Under the pieces are notes generated by a model. The model saw only the letters and a program-made list of their open reading frames with translations, was not told the DNA's origin and did no database searches. A stretch of 64,000 nucleotides of DNA from Verrucomicrobiota bacterium (GTDB lineage Bacteria > Verrucomicrobiota > Verrucomicrobiia > Limisphaerales > JADJPG01): assembly GCA_016713365.1 (NCBI GenBank), contig JADJPG010000035.1, forward strand, positions 12,406-76,405, given 5' to 3'. A program made the position numbers and the translations under genes. This document shows, piece after piece, positions 8,658-16,525 of this stretch (within the stretch, counting starts at the first letter, position 1; each line of letters begins with the position of its first letter).

Positions 8658-9886
8658 AACGCATCGCCTACATCTGCGCGGATCCCGGCGTGCCCGTCTT
8701 CGGCTGCAAAGGCGCGTCCGTCCACGTGCAGGAAGTCATCCGCGCGATGCACCGACTCGGCGCCACCGTTGAACTCTTCGCCGCGCGCATCGGCGGCGAC
8801 GTCCCGAACGATCTACGCCATCTGCGCGTTCACCAACTGCCCACGCCGCCGAAAGGTGAACTTGCCGAACGCGAACGCGCCTTGCTCGCAGCAAACGATG
8901 CGCTGGCCACGGCGTTGTCCGAAGCCGGGCCTTTCGATCTCATCTACGAACGTTACTCGCTCTGGAGCTTTGCCGCGATGAAGTTCGCCCGCGCGCGCGG
9001 AGTTCGCAGTGTGCTCGAAGTCAACGCGCCGCTCATCGACGAACAAGCCGCCCACCGTGGCCTGTCCGACCGCGACGCCGCGGAAGCCGTCGCCAAGCGC
9101 GCGTTCGATGCGGCATCCGTAATCGGCTGCGTTTCGGAAGGCGTGGCTCAATGGGTTCGCTCGCGCATTGAGGACAAGTCCGCGGTCATCGAACCAGATG
9201 GTAGGGCGCGTCGCTCCGCGCGCGCCGCTGCGTCAGTGGAGGAGTCCAATCCTTCCACCAAAGTTCACGTCGTCCCGAACGCCGTGAACCCGCATCGCTT
9301 CGGTCCAAAAGTGAAGGCGCATCAACCGCCGTCCGGTGACGCCTTTGTGGTCGGCTTCGTCGGCACGCTCAAGCCGTGGCATGGTCTTCCGGTGCTTGCC
9401 GATGCCTTCATCCAGTTCCACGCGCAAAATCCCGCCGCGCGCCTGCTCATCGTTGGCGACGGCCCAGAGCGCGACGCCCTGTCATCCGCACTCGCGGCTC
9501 GCGGACTCAGCGACGCCGTGCATTTTACCGGCGCAGTAACGCCCGAAGAAATTCCCGGCTGGCTAGCCTCGATGCACGTCGCCGTCGCGCCGTATCCTGC
9601 GCTGGACAACTTCTACTTCTCGCCGCTGAAACTGTTCGAATATCTCGCCGCCGGACTGCCCACCGTCGCGAGCCGCATCGGGCAGGTCACGGAACTCCTT
9701 CGCGAAGGCGAGACTGGGCTCCTCGTGACGCCGGGCGACCCCACATCGCTCTGCTCGACACTCGCCCGCCTTCGCGCCGATGCTTCGTTGCGCGCGCAAC
9801 TTGGCGCCAACGGTCGTGCCTACGTGGAACGTCATCACACGTGGGACGCTGCAGTCGCGCGCCTGCTCAAGCTCGCGAAGAACTGA
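8654..9886 (+). CDS. GT4 glycosyltransferase with a short repeat-like insertion
   Basis: 410 residues. The N-terminus carries FGCKGASVHVQEVIRAMHRLG, typical of GT4 enzymes that bind a lipid or protein acceptor. The C-terminal part has VGTLKPWHGLPVLADAF, GDGPERDALSSAL and FEYLAAGLPTVASRIGQVTE. Between about residues 180 and 197 (bases 9190-9250) lies an Arg/Ala/Ser-rich stretch (DGRARRSARAAASVEE) that I do not expect in the family. Its DNA is palindromic and reads like an interspersed repeat inserted in frame. It falls just before the linker PNAVNPHRF between the two Rossmann domains, where an insertion could be tolerated. The gene ends one base before the ABC exporter start. Confidence 0.9.
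   Translation: MKRIAYICADPGVPVFGCKGASVHVQEVIRAMHRLGATVELFAARIGGDVPNDLRHLRVHQLPTPPKGELAERERALLAANDALATALSEAGPFDLIYERYSLWSFAAMKFARARGVRSVLEVNAPLIDEQAAHRGLSDRDAAEAVAKRAFDAASVIGCVSEGVAQWVRSRIEDKSAVIEPDGRARRSARAAASVEESNPSTKVHVVPNAVNPHRFGPKVKAHQPPSGDAFVVGFVGTLKPWHGLPVLADAFIQFHAQNPAARLLIVGDGPERDALSSALAARGLSDAVHFTGAVTPEEIPGWLASMHVAVAPYPALDNFYFSPLKLFEYLAAGLPTVASRIGQVTELLREGETGLLVTPGDPTSLCSTLARLRADASLRAQLGANGRAYVERHHTWDAAVARLLKLAKN
9190..9260 (+). repeat. Possible palindromic repeat inserted in frame within a GT4 gene
   Basis: The stretch contains GGTAGGGCGCGTCGCTCC followed by GCGCGCGCC, so GGCGCG can pair with CGCGCC around a short loop. It encodes Arg/Ala/Ser-rich residues out of keeping with the surrounding GT4 sequence. 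I recall similar TAGGGCG-type intergenic repeats in verrucomicrobial genomes but cannot confirm this here. No second copy is obvious in the window. Confidence 0.35.
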
Positions 9887-9887
9887 C

Positions 9888-11735
9888 ATGGCCAAACCGA
9901 AATCCATCCGCGAAAGCCTGCCCGCCTTCCAACGGCTGCTCCATCACTGCCGTCCGGAACTGCGCAAGCAACGCTGGGTGATTAGCGGCTCGGTCGTCGC
10001 GCTGCTCAGCGAGGTTCTCTTCCGCGTGCTCGAACCGTGGCCGCTCAAGTTCGTCTTCGATCGGCTCCTCCGTCGCAACGGCGAAGGTCCGACCGGCGAT
10101 TCCCCGACGCTCCTCGCGTGGGCCGCCCTCGCGCTCGTCGCCATTCTCGTGCTTCGCGCCGTCGGTGCCTACTTCAGCGCGGTGGGTTTCGCTCTCGCCG
10201 GCAATCGCGTCGTCACCAGCCTGCGCAACCGGCTCTACCGCCACATTCAATCGCTGCCGCTCTCGTTCCACAGCGGGACGCGCGCTGGCGATCTCGTCAT
10301 CCGCCTCATCGCGGATGTCGGCATGTTGCGCGACATGGCCGTCACAGCGTTGCTCCCGATGCTCGCGAAGGCGCTCATCCTCGTCGGCATGATCGGCGTG
10401 ATGCTCTGGTTGAAATGGGACCTCGCGCTGATGGCGATCGCCGTGCTGCCGCTCTTCTGGCTGCGCACCGTTTCGTTGACGAAGAAGATCCGCGACCTCG
10501 CCCGCAAGCAACGCACCCGCGATAGCGCCATGGCCAGCGCGGCGTCCGAGGCGCTCCACGGCATTCGCACCGTGCAGGCGCTCTCGCTCGAGGAACGATT
10601 CGTCCACGCCTTCAGCGGTGCGAACGATCAAAGTGCCAAGGCCGACGTGAAAGGCAAACGTCTCGCCGCCGCGCTCGAACGGTCCGTCGATGTGCTCATC
10701 GGCGTCGCCACGGCGCTGACGCTTTGGTACGGCGGCGTGCTTGTGTGGCGCAACGAACTCACGCCTGGCGATCTCCTCGTCTTCCTCGCCTATCTCAAAT
10801 ACGCCTACCGCCCCGTGCAGGACATCGCGAAGTACGCCGGCCGTCTCGCCAAAGCCTCCGCTTCCGCCAGTCGCGTGCTCGATCTGCTGGACCAGAAGTC
10901 CGCCGTCCGCGATGCCGACGGTGCTGTGGCCGCGCCCGTGTTTCACGGCGACATTCATTTCGAAAACATCTCCTTTGCCTACGTAGAAGGCCGCCCGGTC
11001 TGGCGCGGACTTCAAGCGCGCATTCCCGCGGGCACGCATCTCGCCATTGTCGGACCGTCCGGAAGCGGCAAGTCCACGCTCGCCAGCTTCGCGCTGCGCC
11101 TGCACGACCCGCAATCTGGTTGCGTGCGCATCGATGGCCGCGACGTGCGCGAGTTCACGCTCGAATCTCTCCGTCGCCAGTTCTCCGTGGTGCTCGATGA
11201 CACCGTGCTCTTTGCCGCCACGGTCCGCGAGAACATCGCCGCCGCCGCGCCCGGTTCCAGCGCGGAGGAAGTCGAGGCCGCCGCGCGGCTCGCCAACGCG
11301 CATGATTTCATCACGGCCTTGCCGGATGGATACGAGACCGTCCTGAGCGAACGCGGCGTGACGCTTTCCCGTGGCCAACGCCAACGCCTCGCGATCGCTC
11401 GAGCTGCGTTGCGGCGTGCGCCGATTCTTTTGCTCGACGAACCGGCCACTGGTCTCGACCGCGCCAACGCTTCGCTCGTGCTCGACGCGCTCACGCGCAT
11501 TGAATCGCGCCGCACGGTCATTCACATCACGCACAACCCGCGTCACGCGGCGAAGTCGGATCTGATTTGGTTCATCGAAAACGGCCGCATCGCCGAACAA
11601 GGCACGCACGCGGAGCTGCTTGCTCGCGGCGGTCACTACGCGGCGCTGTGGAGTCTCGGCGATCAGGAGCCGTTGCCCACTGAAACCGTGGACAACGTCG
11701 TCCTGCTGGAGGAGGAACATGCTGCCATCTCCTGA
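9888..11735 (+). CDS. ABC exporter, fused permease and ATPase (MsbA-like)
   Basis: 615 residues; start ATG at 9888, right after the previous stop. The N-terminal ~340 residues are an ABC type-1 exporter domain with about six helices (LLAWAALALVAILVL, AKALILVGMIGVML). The ATPase domain has Walker A GPSGSGKST (about 389-397), the signature LSRGQRQRLAIARAAL (from about 493), Walker B ILLLDEPATGLD and the H-loop ITHNPR. This is the half-transporter layout that works as a homodimer. Within a glycosyltransferase operon it is likely to flip or export a lipid-linked saccharide or glycolipid. The substrate is inference from context. Confidence 0.93.
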   Translation: MAKPKSIRESLPAFQRLLHHCRPELRKQRWVISGSVVALLSEVLFRVLEPWPLKFVFDRLLRRNGEGPTGDSPTLLAWAALALVAILVLRAVGAYFSAVGFALAGNRVVTSLRNRLYRHIQSLPLSFHSGTRAGDLVIRLIADVGMLRDMAVTALLPMLAKALILVGMIGVMLWLKWDLALMAIAVLPLFWLRTVSLTKKIRDLARKQRTRDSAMASAASEALHGIRTVQALSLEERFVHAFSGANDQSAKADVKGKRLAAALERSVDVLIGVATALTLWYGGVLVWRNELTPGDLLVFLAYLKYAYRPVQDIAKYAGRLAKASASASRVLDLLDQKSAVRDADGAVAAPVFHGDIHFENISFAYVEGRPVWRGLQARIPAGTHLAIVGPSGSGKSTLASFALRLHDPQSGCVRIDGRDVREFTLESLRRQFSVVLDDTVLFAATVRENIAAAAPGSSAEEVEAAARLANAHDFITALPDGYETVLSERGVTLSRGQRQRLAIARAALRRAPILLLDEPATGLDRANASLVLDALTRIESRRTVIHITHNPRHAAKSDLIWFIENGRIAEQGTHAELLARGGHYAALWSLGDQEPLPTETVDNVVLLEEEHAAIS

Positions 11736-12627
11736 AACCGCCACCGCAACCGACTGGTTGGAGACGCTCGCGAATCACGGGTTCCGTCCGGAAAGAGAAA
11801 CCTTCGCCACTCGCCGCCCGGATCAGTTGACCATCCCCCTCGTCACCGCGAGCGGTGCCAAAGTGGTCGCCAAGTTCTTCACCTCAGATCGTGGCGCGCA
11901 GACGTTCGCGAACATGAACGCGCTCTGGACCTCTTCGTTCGGGGCGCAACGCCAACCGCCTAGCCTGCCGCAACCGCTCGATTTTCTGCTCGATTGCGGA
12001 GCGCTGATCATGGAGCGACTCGATGGCCGTCCACTCGCCGAACTACATGCCAGCGCCGGAGATCACTTCGAACCCGCGCTTCGACTGCTCGCCGATTTGC
12101 ATCAGTGCGATGCCACGCCAGTCGTCAAACGCAGCTCGCGCTCGATCGTTCGCTCCGCCGAACGCAAGGCTGCGCGCATCGCCGAGCTCTCGCCTACGCA
12201 CGCGGCGTTGGCGAAAGAACTCGCGGCGGCACTCGAGGCCGGTCGCGTGAAGGAACGCGAGCTGGTGCCGAGTCACGGTGACTTCTCGCCGCGCAACATC
12301 TTCGTCGGCACGGACCGCCTCACGCTCATCGACTGGGATCGCTTTCAACTCGCCGATCCCGCGCGCGACGTCGTTTACTTCGCCGCGTATGACTGGGCTG
12401 ATTGGTTGCGTCGCGGCCGGATGCCGAATCGCGACAACTTGAAACGCGCCATCGAGATCTACGAATCCGTCCGTCCCGGAGCGAAGCTGAAGCGCGCGGT
12501 GTCGTTTCACATCGCCGCGAGCTGCCTGCGCCGCGCGCTGAGCATTCTGGAATTGTGGCCGGACCAAAGCTGGCTTGCGCCTGCGTGGCTGCAGGTGGGC
12601 CTGCGGGAATTGACCGCTGCGAAATGA
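11719..12627 (+). CDS. APH-like small-molecule kinase (phosphotransferase family)
   Basis: 302 residues. The start ATG at 11719 is chosen because GGAGGA lies just upstream at 11711-11716; it overlaps the ABC gene by 17 bases. The protein kinase-like fold is shown by a Lys-bearing N-lobe (KVVAKFFTSD), the catalytic loop SHGDFSPRNIFVG (HGDxxxxN) and the metal-binding LIDWDRFQLADPARDV. The APH family phosphorylates aminoglycosides, choline, sugars and other small hydroxyl compounds. The glycan-operon context argues for a sugar or lipid headgroup substrate rather than an antibiotic. It overlaps the next glycosyltransferase by ATGA. Confidence 0.88.
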   Translation: MLPSPETATATDWLETLANHGFRPERETFATRRPDQLTIPLVTASGAKVVAKFFTSDRGAQTFANMNALWTSSFGAQRQPPSLPQPLDFLLDCGALIMERLDGRPLAELHASAGDHFEPALRLLADLHQCDATPVVKRSSRSIVRSAERKAARIAELSPTHAALAKELAAALEAGRVKERELVPSHGDFSPRNIFVGTDRLTLIDWDRFQLADPARDVVYFAAYDWADWLRRGRMPNRDNLKRAIEIYESVRPGAKLKRAVSFHIAASCLRRALSILELWPDQSWLAPAWLQVGLRELTAAK

Positions 12628-13733
12628 AGATCACAATCCTCAGTCACAATCTGTCGTCGAACGCTTCCATGCGCGCGCATCGGCTGGCGCTGGCGGCGCA
12701 GCATTTCGCAGAGGTGAAGCTGATCGGCCCGGTGGAATCCTCCGGCCTGTGGCCCGCGCTCCCGGCGGCGGACTGGATTCATTCCGTACCGGAGTGTCGC
12801 TTTCCGAAGTTCGCGAGCTCGTTCGTGCAGCTCGCCGAGATGTGCGACGGCGACGTGCTCATCGCCGTGAAGCCGCAGCTCGGTTCGTTCGGCGCGGCGC
12901 TGGTCGCAGCGGAACGTTGGCCGAAGCCGGTGATTCTCGACCTCGACGATCTGGACACGGCCTTCGCGCCACGCGAGGAATGGGAATCGAAACCCGGAAT
13001 GGCCGATCTGCATCGGCCGGCGTCCGCGGTGTTCGTGTCGCTGCTGACGCGCGCGACGGGCGCCGCGCAGGCGATCACGGTTTCCTCGACGGCACTACAG
13101 AAGCGATTTGGTGGAACGTTGCTGCATCAAGGCTGCGACACGCGGCTGTTTGATCCGACGCGCATCGATCGCGAGGCGGCGCGACGCGAATTCGGTTTCA
13201 AGGGTCCAACGATTCTCTTTGTCGGCACACCTCGCTGGCACAAAGGCATGAAGCCACTCGCGAAGGCGGTCGCGGAAATTCCCGGCGCGCGCCTGGCCGT
13301 GGCGAGTCGAGACAAGGAATTCGCCGAAGGCGACTGGTCGCGCTATCCGGTGGACCCGGTGCCGATGCTGCCCTACACGGACGTGCCGCGACTCATCGCC
13401 GCGGCGGACGTGCTGGCGATTCCACAGATCGATACCGAGGTGTCGCACTTCCAGATGCCGATGAAAGCGTACGATTGCATGGCGATGGGCGTGCCGATTG
13501 TGGCGAGCGCGATCTCGGATTTGCCGCAACTGCTCGACGGCTGTGCGCGCCTCGTGCCGCCGGGCGACGTCGCTGCACTCGCCGGTGCGCTGCGCGAGAC
13601 GCTGGAGCAACCGGAGGCGTCTCGGGCAATGGCGGCGAAGGCGCGCGCGCGTTGCCTGGAGAACTATACGATGGCGCATGTCGGCGCGACGTTGCGCGAA
13701 GTCATCAGCAAGGTGGTGCCGGGATTGAAGTGA
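12624..13733 (+). CDS. GT4-like glycosyltransferase
   Basis: 369 residues from the ATG at 12624 (ATGA overlap with the kinase). GT-B fold: N-terminal MKITILSHNLSSNASMRAHRL, a middle ILDLDDLDTAF, and the donor half ILFVGTPRWHKGMKPLAKAV followed by MKAYDCMAMGVPIVASAISDLP. The acceptor half is shorter than in the two WcaL-like genes upstream, and it belongs to a different GT4 branch. Base composition shifts slightly from C-rich to G-rich third positions from about this gene onward, although the strand does not change. Confidence 0.88.
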   Translation: MKITILSHNLSSNASMRAHRLALAAQHFAEVKLIGPVESSGLWPALPAADWIHSVPECRFPKFASSFVQLAEMCDGDVLIAVKPQLGSFGAALVAAERWPKPVILDLDDLDTAFAPREEWESKPGMADLHRPASAVFVSLLTRATGAAQAITVSSTALQKRFGGTLLHQGCDTRLFDPTRIDREAARREFGFKGPTILFVGTPRWHKGMKPLAKAVAEIPGARLAVASRDKEFAEGDWSRYPVDPVPMLPYTDVPRLIAAADVLAIPQIDTEVSHFQMPMKAYDCMAMGVPIVASAISDLPQLLDGCARLVPPGDVAALAGALRETLEQPEASRAMAAKARARCLENYTMAHVGATLREVISKVVPGLK

Positions 13734-14741
13734 ATGATCGCTGCGACTTCGAACTCCTCAACGCTCGATTCCGCGATGCCGGCTCTGGACCGCGCGCTGG
13801 ATCCGACTGTTGCTGGACCCGCGCTGAAGCGGGCGTTGGGCGAGTCGAAGTCGCGATGGGCAGGATCGGTGCTCAATCATATTCGGCTGCTCCGCCACAA
13901 GCCGGGTCGCCGCGCACTGGTGGAGTATGAGCTGTCGATGGATGGCTCGAGCGGAGCGGAGACGCTGACGTTGCTGGGCAAGATTCGCGCGAAAGGTTTG
14001 GACCGCAAGACGCCGGGTTTAATGGCGGAGCTGGCGCGGAATGGATTTGCTGGTGACAGCGCAGATGGCATTTCCGTTCCGGAAGTGATGGGTGAAATCC
14101 CCGAGCTCCAGATGTGGCTGCAACGGAAAGTTCCCGGCGTTCCACTGACCAACTGGCTGGCGGGTGCCGACGGGCTAAACATGGCCTGGCGAGTCGCGGA
14201 GGCCGCGCACAAGATCCATCGCGCCAACGTGCCGGCGCCAAGGCGTCACACCGTGGACGATGAGTTGCGAATCTTGCAGGAGCGGCTGGAGCTGCTCACG
14301 GGCCAGCGCCCGGAATGGCGCGCGCGAATGGAGTCGGTGCTCGCGCGGTGTTGGAAACAATGCGAACCGCTGCGCACACGACCGACCTGCGCCGTGCATC
14401 GTGATTTTTATCCAGCGCAAGTTCTCGCGGACGGTGCACGGCTTTGGATCCTCGACTTCGATCTCTACTGCGAAAGCGATCCGGCGCTGGACATCGGGAA
14501 CTTCCTCGGCCACATCACGGAGCAATCGCTGCGCGAGACTGGCACATCGGACGCGCTGAAGCAGGTGGAGGAGACGCTGATGGAGCATTACCTGAGTCAG
14601 GCCCGAAGCTTTTCGCACTATGCGGTGGCGACGTATCACACGCTCACGCTGGTGCGCCACATCTCCATCAGCACGCAGTTCCCCGAGCGACAGCACACGA
14701 CGGAGCCGTTGCTGGAACTGTGTGAAGCGCGGCTGGGCTGA
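13734..14741 (+). CDS. Second APH-like kinase, last gene of the glycan operon
   Basis: 335 residues; ATG directly follows the previous TGA with no gap. It shows an N-lobe (LVEYELSM ... LLGKIRAKG), the catalytic loop CAVHRDFYPAQVL (HxD followed by Q where the first kinase has N), and ILDFDLYCESDPALDIGNFL for metal binding. It is clearly related in fold to the kinase at 11719 but distant in sequence, so it is not a simple tandem duplicate. Two different APH-fold kinases beside an exporter and four glycosyltransferases suggest that the product carries phosphate at one or two positions. That is inference. Confidence 0.85.
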   Translation: MIAATSNSSTLDSAMPALDRALDPTVAGPALKRALGESKSRWAGSVLNHIRLLRHKPGRRALVEYELSMDGSSGAETLTLLGKIRAKGLDRKTPGLMAELARNGFAGDSADGISVPEVMGEIPELQMWLQRKVPGVPLTNWLAGADGLNMAWRVAEAAHKIHRANVPAPRRHTVDDELRILQERLELLTGQRPEWRARMESVLARCWKQCEPLRTRPTCAVHRDFYPAQVLADGARLWILDFDLYCESDPALDIGNFLGHITEQSLRETGTSDALKQVEETLMEHYLSQARSFSHYAVATYHTLTLVRHISISTQFPERQHTTEPLLELCEARLG

Positions 14742-14767
14742 CTGCGGCAGCAAGCGCGGTCGCTGAG

Positions 14768-16465
14768 TTACTTCTTCTTCCATCCCGGCCCGCGCACGAA
14801 GCGGCCCGGCTTTGCGCCGGTGTGCTCGCCGTCCTTCAATACCTGCACGCCGTTCACGAAAACGTGCGTGACGCCGGTGGCGTATTGGTGCGGTTGCTCG
14901 AAGGTGGCGTGGTCCTGAATCTTCTTGGGATCGAACACGACGACGTCCGCGAAGTAGCCGGGCTGAAGCTTCCCGCGCCGATCGAGCTTCAACGTCTCGG
15001 CGGGGAAGGACGTGAGACGACGGATGGCTTCCTGCATCGAGAGGATCTTTTCGTCGCGCACATACTTGCCGAGCACGCGGGCGAACGTGCCGTAGGCGCG
15101 CGGATGTGGATTGGCCTTGAGGAACGGGCCTTCCGGCGCCATCGACGGCGCATCGGAGTCGAAGCTCACCCACGGCAGGCGGAGCTGTTTGCGGATGTTC
15201 TCCTCGGACATCATGAAGTAAACGGTCGTCACGCGGCTGCCATCTTCGATCACAAGGTCCATCGCGGTTTCCTCCGGCGACTTGCCGCGCAGTTTTGCGA
15301 CCTCGGCGAGTGTCTTGCCAGTCAGCGGCTTGAGCTTCGGGTTCTTGAACCCGACGAGCAGCACGCGCTCCGGTGAACCGGCGGCGAGGTAGAGGCTTTC
15401 CCACTGGTCGGTCGGTGTGACCATCTCACGCTTCACGCGCTCGCGAATTGCCGGGTCTTGCAGGCGCTTGATCCACGCTTGATTGCCGCCCTCCTGAACC
15501 CACGGCGGCATCGCGGCGTCGAGACCGGTCGCGCCCGCGGTGTAAGGATACATGTCGGCGGTGATACGCTGGCCGCTGGCGCGCGCGGCTTCGATCTTCG
15601 CGATGACGGCGTCGAGCTTGTGCCAGTTGTTCGAGCCGGCGGCTTTGAGGTGATAAATCTGCGCGGCGACATTCGCTTCGCGGGCGATGGTGAGGAACTC
15701 ATCGAGCGCTTCGAGGAACTGGTTTCCCTCGCTGCGCAGGTGCGAGATGTAGATGCCGCCGTGTTTCCCGGCTGCGCGGGCGAGCGCGATGAGTTCATCG
15801 GTCTTCGCATAGAAGCCGGGGGCGTAAATCAGCGCGGAGCTGACACCGACCGCGCCTTCCTCCATCGCCTGCTCGACGAGCTTGGTCATGCGCTGAAGTT
15901 CGTCCGGCGTCGGCGCGCGATCGGCGTAACCGAGTTCATGGACGCGCACGGTGGTTCCGCCGATGAACGACGCGACGTTGCACGACACGCCGCGCTTTTC
16001 GAGATGCTCCAGATAACCGCCGAGCGTGGTCCACTTCACGTCGTAGCGGATGTCGCCTTGTTGCGCGACGAAGTCCTTCTTCATTTGCGCGTTGAGCGGC
16101 CCCATCGACTCGGCTTCACCCATGACTTCGAGCGTGACGCCCTGGCGGATGTCGCTCTGCGAACGGCCATCGTGCAGGAGCGATTCGGTGGCCCAGCTGA
16201 GCATGTTGATGAAGCCCGGCGCGACGGCGAGTCCAGCGACGTCGATTTCGCGTTTGCCACGTGCGTCGCCGAGATTGCCGACGGCTTCAATGCGGTCGCC
16301 GCGCAGAGCGACATCGCCGGTGAAGGGTGTTCCACCGCTGCCATCGTAGATCGTGCCGTGGCGAAGAATGAGGTCGTAGGTCATGGGCTTGGGCGAAGAA
16401 GTCGGGGTGTGGCACCCGGCCAAGAAGGCGAGCAAACAGGCCAGGAGATGCAGGTAACAGCGCAC
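14768..16465 (-). CDS. Amidohydrolase lipoprotein, N-acyl-D-amino-acid deacylase-like, lacking the first HxH
   Basis: 565 residues from a GTG at 16465, chosen because it adds a lipoprotein signal with lipobox LAGC. The amidohydrolase/urease fold follows: YDLILRHGTIYDGSGG, the TIM-barrel core with YISHLRSEGN and YHLKAAGSNNW, TADMYPYTAGATGL, and the C-terminal FPAETLKLDRRGKLQPGYFADVVVFD. In D-aminoacylases, PGFIDxHxH provides two metal ligands; here the same place reads APGFINMLSWATESL, with no His. It may use a single metal site or have another activity. Likely periplasmic. Convergent with the glycan operon. Confidence 0.88.
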   Translation of the reverse strand: MRCYLHLLACLLAFLAGCHTPTSSPKPMTYDLILRHGTIYDGSGGTPFTGDVALRGDRIEAVGNLGDARGKREIDVAGLAVAPGFINMLSWATESLLHDGRSQSDIRQGVTLEVMGEAESMGPLNAQMKKDFVAQQGDIRYDVKWTTLGGYLEHLEKRGVSCNVASFIGGTTVRVHELGYADRAPTPDELQRMTKLVEQAMEEGAVGVSSALIYAPGFYAKTDELIALARAAGKHGGIYISHLRSEGNQFLEALDEFLTIAREANVAAQIYHLKAAGSNNWHKLDAVIAKIEAARASGQRITADMYPYTAGATGLDAAMPPWVQEGGNQAWIKRLQDPAIRERVKREMVTPTDQWESLYLAAGSPERVLLVGFKNPKLKPLTGKTLAEVAKLRGKSPEETAMDLVIEDGSRVTTVYFMMSEENIRKQLRLPWVSFDSDAPSMAPEGPFLKANPHPRAYGTFARVLGKYVRDEKILSMQEAIRRLTSFPAETLKLDRRGKLQPGYFADVVVFDPKKIQDHATFEQPHQYATGVTHVFVNGVQVLKDGEHTGAKPGRFVRGPGWKKK

Positions 16466-16525
16466 GGTTTGATTTGTGCCGGCGCCCGTCAGCGTGCAAG
16501 GGAATTCCGGCAGGACTTCGAACGC

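Noticed and set aside
9867..11744. 625-codon minus-strand ORF opposite the ABC exporter
   Set aside because: Arg/Glu/His-rich shadow of a GC-rich gene with clear Walker motifs on the plus strand; no domain pattern of its own.
11719..12627. Antibiotic resistance gene (aminoglycoside phosphotransferase)
   Set aside because: The fold is shared by many sugar and lipid kinases. Position inside a glycan operon and a second kinase nearby make resistance unlikely.
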